A stretch of 64,000 bases of DNA from Nemopilema nomurai (lineage: Eukaryota > Cnidaria > Scyphozoa > Rhizostomeae > Rhizostomatidae), in contig ML133495.1 in assembly GCA_003864495.1 (NCBI GenBank), positions 1,289,441 through 1,353,440 on the forward strand, read 5' to 3'. The notes under the pieces were generated by a model. That model made no database searches and was not told where the DNA came from. It saw only the letters and a list, made by a program, of their open reading frames with translations. How positions within the stretch are numbered: position 1 is the stretch's first letter; every line of letters starts with the position of its first letter. The position numbers and the translations under genes were made by a program. Below are positions 54,101 to 64,000 of the stretch, one piece after another.

Positions 54101-57100
54101 TGCCTAATCTGACTCTCAAATCGCAAGGGAGTGTTACCAATTCATGGTAGTTTCAAATAAACTGGGCACTTTTGCGGACCAAACTTTTGAGTAGCCGAAA
54201 AACTTGCGAACTTCTCCTTAGTATAAGAAAAAATGACGTCTTCTGGATAGCCGTTGTCCAGGAAGATCGTTTTGAGTTTTTCCAGTTCAGCGTGCAGTTT
54301 AGATTTCGAGCAGATCATAAGTGCCCTATGTACTAATGTTTTGACAAGGTTGACTTTGCGTTGTTTTGGGCAAAATGAATTCCAGCGTAAGTACTGGTCG
54401 GTAAAAGTGGGCTTGCGATATACACTGGTAAGAAATCCAGTGTTAGACTTTTCGACCAAAACATCTAAAAATGGCAAGGAATCATTTTCTTCCTTTTCAA
54501 ACGTTAACTGTTGGGCCAGGTGTAGGCTATTAAGGTGTTTTAGAAAAATATCACACTCAGCTTCTGTTTTGAAAATGGTATATGTGTCATCCACATACCG
54601 AAAATAGACACCTGGCTTTTGGTCGTAGTCGAACAAACGCTCTTGCATTTCTAAATCTTAAACTTCCCTCTTTTTTTATATACTCATGCGGCCGACCATT
54701 TCTGAATCTTTTTTGTTTCTATAGCCATTTTTAGTTTTTTGATAATGTTTATAGTTCTTAATCGTTTTTGGCTACTCATTCGTATGTAGATTTCTGTCCT
54801 GAATCCTAAAGCGCTTCCCTACGGCTATAGAATACGTAAAAAGTCGTATGATGTAAAACGTAAAAACTTGTATCAATTATTGTTTTATTCAGGATCGAAG
54901 AGGCAGAGGAAGTGATAGAAAATTTAAGGCAAGAAATAATAGACAAAACAAGGGTGAGGAAAGTTTTTATTGCTTTTGACGTAAACGAGTTATGATGTTA
55001 ACGATATTTCCCTCAAAAGAACTCCTTTTGGAGACGCTTCGTTTGTTCTATTTTCGTTTTTATTGCATAAATCATTCATTAAGTGCGATTAATTGATACA
55101 GGATAATTAGATTGATGCTCTTTTTCGGTTGAGTCAGCCTTTTACAAAACTGATTTCATCTATTAAAAAGGCATGTTTAAGTTGTTATTGTAATTGAATT
55201 ATACAATGATATATGTGCTCGTTTCCTCTCTCAAATATTTTTTATTTCTTCGTTAGGATATAAATCGTTTATCAAGAGAAAACAAGAACCACATAGAAGA
55301 ATTAGAGAAAACACGAGAACAACTCATTCTAAGGGATAAATTGCTAGAGGTAAGCACCTTCAACATTGTCAATGCGATGATGCTGCAGTTACAATGCATG
55401 CAGTGATATCTGGAAAGTATCTTTTACCGTGAGAGTTGAACCTATATAAATGAAGTTGATTGTAGTAACGTTATTGCGGACTTTTAAAGCGTTGTGTCTA
55501 TAGCAAGGAAATGAAAGGAACTCTTTTTCACAGTGCATTCTCGATTATTGTATGGTGTATAAATGTCCCGTCGATGTGCCACTGATTTCTTGGAATTATG
55601 TTGCAGGAGCATGGAATACCAACGGACGGGTCGGAGCAGCCTGACATTAGTCAAACCGAACTTGCAAATCGAATGACTGACTCCGTCAATTTAGAGTCAA
55701 CAGAGTTCGATGCTTCAGGTTGGTCACCTCACAAATCTTTTTCTTTAATTCATACATCTCATGTCCAATGCTCTAGACTACTGATTATCAATTTTTCAAA
55801 TTTTCTTCATTCTTCCCCTAGTTATTCGAACGCCCCTATTAACAGCACTTCACTCATACCAGTCATTATCTAAGTTTACTGCAACGCTTAACCGATTAGA
55901 AAGCGCTACTTCATCGACCTGTGTTTTCTATTTTTTCACCCTTTTCTCTCTTAACCAACCCCATTCTTTCTCACACAAGATCCCCATCCCTCCGATTATT
56001 CAGGACCCCAAAGTTGTTCTTTGTGTTGCTATGTGACATATGCGGCTGTGTTTTATGACTACATTGGAGGTAAAGCGTTATTTGGTACCTGCTAGAGTCA
56101 TTATTTACCTTCATATTTTTTATTGAATATTCATACGTCTATGTGTTCTCAATTACCTGATCTCTTTCAGCTGGAATTAGAAGTCGCGACTCGAGTAGAC
56201 GGTCGTCGGCGCCAGACGACAGAGACTCGCTTTTAGAGCAGGTAAGAGTGCTGATATTGCCAATACCTTTTGTTGTTGTTCTATTCATGTTTAACCGTGA
56301 TGCAGTTTAAAGGCAACGCATACGATCTCCGTCCCTTGTTTAAGCATCTTGATCAAATAAATGACAAATCATTCCAAGATACCCAGGAGTATGATATGAA
56401 AGTATGATAATGCTGAAGAAAACGAGTGCATTACTTTTGATCGTAGGGATCTGTAAATACGGCCTACTGTCTACCTCCAGTGGTATAAATGAGATCTGAA
56501 TTGTGTTCTTAAATGAGCCAGGGGCTGCATTTACATGGGCTGGTGGTGTTTCTGCCATGGTTATATACCGGCCATTAATTAGTAATCTACTAATTAAATG
56601 TGCATTTTCGATCCAAGAATGTTTAGGAATTACTCTCAACTTATCGTTTTTACTCGAGTGAACGCCGCGACGCCGAATCAGAAGTAGTGGGTATTAAAAG
56701 AGCGCTTATTCGGGGGCGGCACTGTTACGGAGGGGGGGAGTGGTGTTGCGGCGCTTTTTAAAATCCTGCAATATTTTAATAAAATAAATGAGGTTTAAGC
56801 AATCTTCAAGTAGTAAAAATTACAAGTATGAAATTATCCTTAAAGGTTCATAAAACGTCAATGTTAGAGTTGAATATAAAACCTTTAATTTTCCTCGCTT
56901 TGGACAAAAGTGCGTTTTAATACAAGAAAACAAATTCTTGAGGTTGTTTGAAATTGTGTCATCAATCCGTTACATCATTTGCAGTTTTTTCTGTTTGACT
57001 CAAACGATTCTAACGGATTTTCAGCTAAGCGCCGCATGTACAAAAAATGACTTCGGCGCTCATCCGGGGGTGGCGCTCACTCGAGTGAATAAGGTAGTCT

Positions 57101-60100
57101 CTTGCCCTATAATTATAGAGACAACTTTTGGTAAGGAAAGATCCTGCGGGAAGACTTATCATTTATCATTTGTAATTTATTTGAGTTATTTTGAAACGTT
57201 TCAATGGACGTTAAGCAAGCAGTAAGATATACAAGTACCTGGTCGCGCAGAAGAAGACATCATGTTTATTGTTTCTATTCATACTCGGCTTAGAAGCCTT
57301 TTAGAAAGAGGCACATTTGATGTTGTATTTTTCTGCCTGTTAATTTATAGATAAAAGTCTTAAAAGAACAAGTTTCTGATCTGAGGAGAAACCCAGATTA
57401 TGACGATGACAGAATGAAAGATTTCGAAAGCTTGCAAAGTAAGAAGTTTTTCTCTTCGTGTCAGCTTACAAGTTACCTTTTATCAATTAGATCGCCATAC
57501 TTTTCGCTCTGTATTTTGGGTAGCATTTACATAGAAAACTCCATGTTAAAACATCAATAATGTTACTTTTAATTGTTACATCTTTGCACAAATGAAGCAC
57601 ACATATATATATATATTTCGGTTATTATCTGAAAAGCTGTATTTGTTATTCCTCCTTCCCTTCCTTTTACATAAAATATCACGTCTTGTTGAAACGCCCT
57701 CTTCTACTTTAAACTACACCTGATTCCTATTTTATTATTATTTTATAAGTTTATAAGATTTTTTGTTTATTATTTTCACTTTTACGTTGGCAATTTTTAC
57801 CTGTATTTCGCAAATTTATTTTCATCACTTTTTGTATAAATAACTGCTATTCTGCTGCCAATACTGAATGCTAGTAATTCCAATTAGGCTTTTGTTAACC
57901 TGACGATCTGCCAGGGAGCTTTTTTTGGTTGATTTGAATAAAACTTTTTACGAACGTTTAATATGTGTAACAAGTTACTCTGCAATAAATGCAATCCTCT
58001 ACGTCTCACAACAGGTTTCTCTTCCATAACTAGAAGAATGTTTAGGTTATTTTTATGGGAAACTCGGGTCAAGTGGCTTCACAAGTTATGACAGGCTCCG
58101 TTTGATGCCTTCGAAAGCAAAACCTCTTGTGTCTTAAGTAAAAATAAATGGCTTTTGAATTCAATAGATGCCTGTCAAAGATGCAGCATGTTAATGCTCT
58201 CTGTTCTTCTTCTCCTGTCGCCAATTCTGTTTTATAAGAACGCGGAGGCCCTGTCAGGTTTGCGACTGTTAGAAGTGCGTTCTGTCGTAGCATTTCGCAA
58301 ATTACCAATGATAATTCTAGTTTGTGAACAACACTTCGTGATTGGAAATGGTTTAGTTTTAATTTCAGCTAGATAATGAGTGGGGACGAAAGCCCTTTCG
58401 TATTGTTGTCTTCCCTAGTCGTTTTCTCTCCTAAATTCTTGCAAACTGTAGCTGCCTTGTCATCAGTGCATCTTTGTCATTTTAGTTTTGTTCACCAGGT
58501 CACTTGTCGTGTTTGTCCCACTCCTTGTCTCATTTTTACGTTGACTGAATTTATTTTGATTTTCGTTCTCGTAGATCAGCTGCTAGGTGTAATAAGTAGT
58601 TTCGTGCAAAAGTAGAAAAGGGAGAAAGGAGTCGAGCTTGGGACACTTTATAAAAATATAGACTAGAAGGGTCATGTTATTTTTTGGTGGAGCCTAGCTA
58701 TCACAGTCAAATATTTTGGATGGTGACAATAACTGCTAATATCACTAATGCACCTCATGTGAGAAATTAATCACTTGGAAATGTCCCATACTAAGAGAAC
58801 TCCTTTCTCCTTTTCTACATAGCCTCAGATGATCGAGTTGAACAAATTCCCACTGCTGGTGTCGCAGAACTTGAGAAATCAGAGGCTTTTGAAGACGTGA
58901 CTGACGAAGCCATTGAGATTCGAGATCGTTTACGCTCCGGGATGGTCGTGAATAACAACGAGAGAAACGAAGATTATGACGTCATTGAGCAGAATGCACG
59001 ACAAGGAGAGCTTCCGAATTTCGAGGACAGGTCGTTCGAGATGTCATCAGGGTTGACGGACAGTGTCACTGAGAGTGCGACAGGCAGCATGCTGGAGAGC
59101 TACAGATCGCAGCAGATTGGCGAAAGCTGCGAGTCGGAGAACCCCCTGGAAATCAGTGCCCCTGTGGAGATTGGCACATCTGTGAATGTAGACGAGACGC
59201 CTGGCTTGACCATACCCGGGGCACAAGAGGCTGGAAAGGATCTGACTGACTATGACATTGTTGAAACCACAACGTCATCGAGGAAAATCACAAAATCAGC
59301 AGATGTGTCGCACGAAAGTGAAGATTTGTCCATTGCAAACAGGCTTGTTGGTTCTACAGAGGAGTTGGAAGTGAAAACTGAGGTTCAGCCTGATAATGGG
59401 GAAGTGGGATTAGTTGCAGATGATGTTCAAGCTAAATCAGAAGAAATGACCTCTGATATGGTGGATGTTTCTTGCGAGACCCAAGAGTTGTTTGTTGCTG
59501 AACACGCTTCTATTAACCGCATAATGGCTTTTGATGAAGCAGCAGGTTCTGACATCGTGGAAATTGAACTTCCCGACGCCCCGGTTTCAGATGATCAGGA
59601 GGGTAACGAGTGTTTTGAAGAACTGGATGAGACTTTTGTGCCGTTTTCGGATTCTTCTATCGCCGCAATTGAAGTCCAATTGGAAAGCGAAGCGAGCCCC
59701 GGTTTATCCGATAGCACTCCCGTGGTACCTCATGCCAGTGAAATGCTGGTTACAAACCACGATTCGATCATAATGGTGGGTGACGAAGGACAGGACATTG
59801 TTGACATTAGTTTTGCTAAGAATATTGCAGTAGATGATAGTGAGACGTACAATGTAACGTCGGGGGAAAAGCTTTCTGAAGATGAAGATGGGTTCGACAA
59901 CATTGAATCAGACGACATATTTGTTGATGCAAAGTCAGATCTGAGCGATGGCTCAATCGAGTCTGAAACAAAGATGGAAGAAAACGCCAATGAAATATTG
60001 GAGGGTAATGTCGACAGAAACCATTCATGTGGAGAAGAAGAAGACGATTTTGTCATGCCAGATGAAGAGAAGGAGCATTTTGAAGAGAGCGAAGAGAAGG

Positions 60101-63100
60101 CCACTGCTAGTGAAAATTCAGAGAGTGCTGGACTTGCTAGTGGACTTAAGCTTCATGCTGAAACAGAAACAGAGGCTACTAGTCCAGGAGAGGCTAGCAG
60201 TGAAGTTGAGCACGAACCAGAGGCTGCTAACCCAGACGAACTAAAGAGTCAAACTGAAACCGAAATGGAGGCTGCTAGCCTAGAAGAGGCTAGCAGTGAA
60301 GTTGAGCATGAACCAGAGGTTGATAACCCAAGCGAAACAGAGACTGCTAGTTTAGGAGAATTTAGCAGCAAGATTGAACAGGTTGCCAATTCAGACGAAT
60401 CAAAAGGTCAAATTGATAATGAAGCAGAGGTCTCCAGTCAAAGAGCATATGACATCCAAGATGAACCGAAAGAAGCGGCTTCCAACCCACCTGAATCAAC
60501 TGAACATTTGAATGACAGAAGTCAATTGGAGGAAGACCTCTCTGCGCATCGTGAGGCTACTCCTAGTGACAATGTTTGTGAAACGGACAATAATGGGCTT
60601 GATGCATTTATTGCCAGCAATGAAGAACGTTCTGGGTCAGTGGATGAGAAGGTTGAGTCGTCTGGGGAAGTGCAAGAGGCGAGCTCTAGTACCGCGATCA
60701 TTGATAGTAACGCATCGAGAGACACTAGCCAAAAAGAAGAGAGGGATGGGGGATCGATGTACAGAGAGGTGACGAAAGTACGGAAGAAGAAGCAGCCGCT
60801 GAAGACCTTTCTGCTGAGTGTGGGGCTACGGAAAATGAAGGCTCCAAGAATGAGGCTTCTGAAACGATGACTCCTGACAAGCAAGGGAGTGTGTGTTTAC
60901 CTAATGTAGACCTTAACGAAGGAATTTCAAATGACGCAAAGGATCCAGCAGATGAATCTGCGAGTGGAGTTAGTGCCTTGAAAGATGAAGTAACAGAGGA
61001 CCACGCAGCAAAAGCAGTTTCAGAATCAGAACCAGAAATAAACACGATGTCAAAGGGCGTCAAAGAAGAAGCAGAGGGAGCTTCACCCTTGCCCCACATA
61101 GAAGCCACAGAAGCACCTGATTTGGCATTGGTGGAATCTTCTATTGAAGAGAAAGATTCGGATTTATCCACTGATGGCAAAAGCTTTGATGCGCCAATTT
61201 TTAAAATAGAAAATGAGTCGGTGCCAGGGAGTGGTGAACAGTTGGGGGAAAATGGTCAGATTCATGTTGGATCAACGGACACTGAAGAAAAGGGGACTAT
61301 TGTGCTTCCAGAGAAAGATTACCCATTGGAAGAAATACATGACGCAGAAGAATCGGCGCCTGAAAAAAGCCCTGAAAATGTTAGAGACGAAGGAGGTGAC
61401 ACGGTAGCAGCTGGGAATGCCAGTCAGGACCAGCTTATCACCGTGTTCGAAACCCGGAAACGGATGGGGTCACTTTCACCCGGTTCATTACGTAAGCAAG
61501 TGTCTCCGGAACCGGTTCCAAAAGAAAGGAAGAAGAAGAAGAAAAAGAAAGCGAAGGGGAGTGTGATGAAAATGTTCGTTCAGGAGTTAGCATCAACCTC
61601 ATTTGACTCTGGAAGTGGTAGCGAAGCTGCGGAGCAGTCTGAAAGCGCAGAGCAGTCCGAAAGTGCGGAGCAGGCTGGAAGAGAAGGAGCGGTATTAGTT
61701 GAAGATACGGCATCAGCTGAAGATACGGCATCAGTAGAAGACCTTGAGTCGATTGATGACGTACAAGGAGATACAGAGGGCAGCGGATTGCCTGTCGCTG
61801 CTAGCAGTGACGTAGACGTGCAACCAAGGGAAGATGCCATCTCACAAGTAGAAGCCAACAGTGCCTGGGAAACGTCCGACGCCGAAGCAGGCGCGAAAGG
61901 GAAGTCAAAAGACAAAAGCAAGTCGAAGAAGGACTCGAAGAAGGACGGGTGCAAGAGCCAGTGATGGTAGTCATAGTCGCGTCGAAGTCGAGTCGTAGGC
62001 AAGTCGTAGTCAAGTCGTAGTCAAGTCGTAGTCAAGTCGTAGGCAAGTCGTAGTCGAGTCGTAGGCAAGTCGTAGGCAAGTCTTCAAGTCAGTACATCCA
62101 CGACACAGGAGCGAGTGCTCACAATGGGCTTCGCTCTCTAACCAGTTTTGCGTAGTTACGATTAATAGTATGGAGCAAATAAGCTAACAGAAGTAAATAT
62201 ACTGTTACCATTTTTCAAAGCCTGGGAAGGCGAAAGCGAAAGTCGCCCTATAATTTGCTGATAAGCTCTACCGTAGCACGTTTTCTACCCAAACATTCAC
62301 CTGTCCGTCATAAAATTTCTTTGTGGCTTTTCTTCAAACCTTTCACGCCAACGAAAGATAAGTCTGTGTTACTTTATCACGCAGCCATTTAAAATAATTC
62401 AGCCCTTTGCATGTTGAAAATACCTATTAGTTGCAATGTTACGCGTACCTGCCACTCCCTATTATATGTCGATTTTCTTGACTTAAAGTTGAAATATCCA
62501 ATGGTTTTTCTCAATGTTCATTTTATTTCGATACTTATTCGAGCAAAGTACTCTTTTCGCATGGGTACTTTTCCACACGCAAACTATAATAAAAGTTCAC
62601 AATGACATAAGTTGCAGGACTCGTTGTATCGTTGATGCTTCTAGTTTCCTCTCCGGGTCTGACTCTCCTACACCAATTATCCAGTTTGCAGAACCAATTG
62701 GCCTAAAGGCCTTCTCTTGTTTACATTGTAAATTGAACGATTAGAATTCATTCTGATGCATAATTTTATAGTTCACTTGTGAGCCTGCCAACTATTTGCG
62801 ATTAGAACCCGTATTAGTAACAGTTGATTGATTGCCGAAATTTTAGATATCACTAGATACATTTTATGTTCCTTCTGGTAGCAAGAATCGTTCAACTACG
62901 CACCGTAGAGAGATTTATCAACGGACATTTCCTTTGAGGTTGTCCATTTTGTTTCGGGGCCTTTTCGGTAGAGCCAAAAGATTCATCCCTTCAGCTGCCC
63001 ACAATGCATCTCAGTCGTCGTATTTCTGTTTTTCGGGGCAGCGATATTTTGTCCGTTAAAATAACGCCCTTAATGGACATCAGCATCATTAACTTTCGCA

Positions 63101-63958
63101 TCATTTACACTCGATGTTTTGCATACTTTATTGTGTCGTTGTAATAATATTCTGGTTTACAAAGCATTAAAGCTAGTTTGAAGTGAATCGCAGTCTTCAA
63201 TTTTTTTCGCTTTTTTGCGACGCAGTTGGTCTCCTCTGATTTCAATTCAGTCAGGCCCTATCAATGTTGAATATTCGTGAAAGGCACTCGGTGTGCTTGC
63301 TAAATACCGAATCTTACAGTAGAAGAAAACTAAAGGCATGTCTTACTTATGCAAGCAGCTGACCATAGCTCTCTAAAAAGTTGCCACAGATGAAATAAGA
63401 AAAAATATTTTCATTTTTTTTAAACCGAGTTGAAATTTCAATAAGCGATTTTGAAATAGTCGACCAGAAATCTCAAAGGCAAGTTGTCTGTGGGTTAAGT
63501 GGTATTTTACCCAAAATAGCGGTGAAAAGAAATAAAGGGAGATTTCAGCACATGCGCAGTCTTCATGTATCTTCCCTCTTGTTGTGCTGTCGTCAGTCAT
63601 TAATATCTTCCAGTTACCTTTTACACCCTTGAGAATCCAACATTATTCATTCTGCCCACCAACTATAGAAAACTACGGAAATATTTTCCAGTTTTACAGT
63701 AACGTTTCGATACAATCCTTAAGATAAAAAGGAATTATAGATACCTTTTAGTCTGGCTTTGAGGGTAATGCGTAGTATAGCTAGCCTTCCATATTCCTAA
63801 GTTTGCTATGTTTGCTATGTTTGTTTGCTATGTTTGTTTGCTATGTTTGTTTGCTATGTTTGTTTGCTATGTTTGCAGGGGAGCTGAATAAACAGTCAAC
63901 TGATTTGAAAATAAGAATACAAAAGCTAGAAACGGAAAATGCTCGACTGGAAGGAAAT
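45132..63958 (+). CDS. LRRFIP family protein (Flightless-1-interacting coiled coil), gene runs off the window
   Basis: Homologue of LRRFIP1/2, cytoplasmic coiled-coil adaptors that bind Flightless-1 and act in Wnt and nucleic-acid-sensing pathways in vertebrates. In-phase exons are 45132-45218, 48533-48619, 51175-51240, 51981-52001, 52229-52309, 52578-52687, 54893-54953, 55257-55349, 55607-55718, 56171-56241, 57351-57438 and 63879-63958. Diagnostic stretches are [14 protein letters not shown] then [16 protein letters not shown] (residues 30-45), and [17 protein letters not shown] in exon 6. [12 protein letters not shown] in exon 9 corresponds to the HGLVIIPDGTPNGD region of vertebrate proteins. 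Exon 63879 ([18 protein letters not shown]) starts the last coiled coil, which continues beyond the window end. Most of the protein is coiled coil with a Ser/Arg-rich linker near 241-258. Confidence 0.93.
46783..46803. repeat. TA microsatellite
   Basis: About ten TA dinucleotides in LRRFIP intron 1. Confidence 0.9.
46842..46991. repeat. Inverted repeat (hairpin) with a related direct repeat, LRRFIP intron 1
   Basis: Arms of about 47 bp (left beginning TTCACAATAGCTAGAA at 46842; right ending TTCTAGCTATTGTGAA near 46991) surround a loop of about 55 bp. The phrase agctgacagaatcagtactt next to the right arm also occurs at about 46749, followed by a TA microsatellite. It resembles a small MITE or hairpin. 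Confidence 0.7.
48620..51174 (+). other. LRRFIP intron 2
   Basis: A 2.55-kb phase-0 intron. Its last part contains the possible internal promoter and first exon at 51124. Other open frames are unsupported. Confidence 0.6.
51124..51240 (+). promoter_or_regulatory. Possible alternative first exon of LRRFIP
   Basis: Just upstream of the acceptor of exon 51175 there is an ATG at 51124 whose 17 codons ([17 protein letters not shown]) read straight into the exon in frame with no stop. The 300 bases before it are richer in GC than the surrounding introns. An internal promoter could make a protein that lacks the [16 protein letters not shown] head. The alternative is that the open reading is chance, since 51 nt is short. 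Confidence 0.45.
53450..54660 (-). pseudogene. Penelope-like retroelement fragment (RT plus GIY-YIG endonuclease), antisense in LRRFIP intron 6
   Basis: On the minus strand, 54648-54142 encodes the C-terminal half of a reverse transcriptase with the YVDDT catalytic motif ([11 protein letters not shown]). Next come LPFLDVLV and [14 protein letters not shown], typical of Penelope-like elements. A second frame at 54088-53666 carries a GIY-YIG-type nuclease core ([20 protein letters not shown]). Between them lie a TGA stop after YLKLP and, further on, a one-base frame change, so the copy is dead. The 5' part (RT fingers) is missing, as is common for truncated retroelements. The 3' flank up to about 53450 looks like the element's non-coding tail, and the boundaries are approximate. 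Confidence 0.85.
56652..57086. mobile_element. Probable non-autonomous DNA transposon with ACTCGAGTGA ends
   Basis: The left end ACTCGAGTGAACGCC and the inverted right end (ACTCGAGTGAGCGCC) form inverted repeats. Both are followed inward by cgcc/ggcg-rich sequence with G-runs. The 435-bp interior has no coding capacity. No target duplication is obvious because the ends are themselves palindromic. It lies in the LRRFIP intron between 56241 and 57351. Confidence 0.55.
58823..61964 (+). CDS. LRRFIP alternative 3'-terminal exon, ~1,046-residue acidic tail; frame break near a G5 run
   Basis: A strong acceptor (ttttctacatag) opens a 3.1-kb exon that accepts exon 57351-57438 in phase 1, exactly as exon 63879 does. 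Choosing it ends the protein at the TGA of 61964. The tail is Glu/Asp/Ser-rich and disordered, with [13 protein letters not shown] repeats (about 60180-60330), EQSESA repeats, a Lys run ([11 protein letters not shown]) and a Lys/Ser-rich end. The frame from 58823 stops at 60870, but another open frame covers 60729-61964 with the same composition; one extra G in the G5 run at 60748-60752 would join them. Vertebrate LRRFIP1 also makes a long isoform with a distinct C-terminus from an alternative exon. If the break is real, the tail ends after about 681 residues with a short basic end. Confidence 0.8.
61980..62084. repeat. 11-bp minisatellite (aagtcgtagtc) after the LRRFIP long-exon stop
   Basis: About nine imperfect copies begin 16 nt after the stop codon, in the presumed 3' UTR of the alternative terminal exon. 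Confidence 0.9.
62588..62593 (+). terminator. Possible polyadenylation signal of the long LRRFIP isoform
   Basis: AATAAA about 620 nt after the alternative stop. Nothing in the sequence proves use. Confidence 0.35.
62594..63799 (+). other. LRRFIP intron between terminal exon and exon 63879
   Basis: No gene or repeat recognised apart from AT-rich stretches and unsupported short open frames. Confidence 0.5.
63801..63875. repeat. 13-bp minisatellite (gctatgtttgttt) abutting a splice acceptor
   Basis: About five tandem copies end directly at the TTTGCAG acceptor of exon 63879, so the repeat forms its pyrimidine tract and probably its branch-point region. Confidence 0.9.
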
Positions 63959-64000
63959 GTGAGTATTTATACCTTTCATGTTCATCTGGTCAAACTGAGG

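Overview
This is an AT-rich animal nuclear DNA window with large intergenic gaps, GT-AG introns in consistent phases, intronless G-protein-coupled receptor genes and several relics of DNA transposons and a Penelope-like retroelement. No rRNA, tRNA, CRISPR or operon structure is visible. The gene content (HP1, animal-type uridine phosphorylase, LRRFIP) fits an early-branching metazoan. A cnidarian, probably an anthozoan, is my best guess, but that is inference from gene style and not proved by any sequence here.

Layout: (1) 168-1200 (+), an intronless rhodopsin-class GPCR with a one-base frame break in TM1. (2) 4556-8880 (-), a four-coding-exon HP1/chromobox gene with chromodomain, long charged hinge, chromoshadow domain and an extra acidic tail, preceded by a non-coding first exon. 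(3) 11125-15130 (-), a coiled-coil protein of unknown family in two coding exons, with a 372-bp TA-flanked MITE in its coding intron. (4) 19416-20498 (+), a second intronless GPCR with altered DRY and NPxxY motifs. (5) 24295-27613 (-), a complete six-exon uridine phosphorylase. (6) 33703-37958 (+), a two-exon gene joining a ParB-like N-terminal motif to an acidic tandem-repeat region and two C-terminal C2H2 zinc fingers; its reading frame breaks at an A9 run. (7) 45132 to beyond the window end (+), an LRRFIP (leucine-rich repeat Flightless-interacting protein) gene. It has eleven constitutive coding exons, then a choice between a 3.1-kb acidic terminal exon (58823-61964) and the normal coiled-coil exon at 63879. 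A second, internal promoter or first exon is suggested at 51124. A decayed Penelope-like element lies antisense in its sixth intron.

Regions between genes hold mobile-element remnants: a foldback element at 31809-32273, a hAT-type element at 43788-44077 with an 8-bp target duplication, a probable hAT relic at 34164-34426 and a palindrome-ended element at 56652-57086. There are also several minisatellites.

The genes do not form a pathway; they are ordinary neighbours. HP1 acts in heterochromatin, uridine phosphorylase in pyrimidine salvage, LRRFIP in Flightless/actin, Wnt and nucleic-acid-sensing contexts, and the GPCRs at the membrane. The most interesting signal is the in-phase alternative ending of the LRRFIP gene. 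Next is the ParB-like plus zinc-finger gene. Three genes carry a single-base frame break, two of them at or next to a homopolymer; these should be checked against reads before being called biological.
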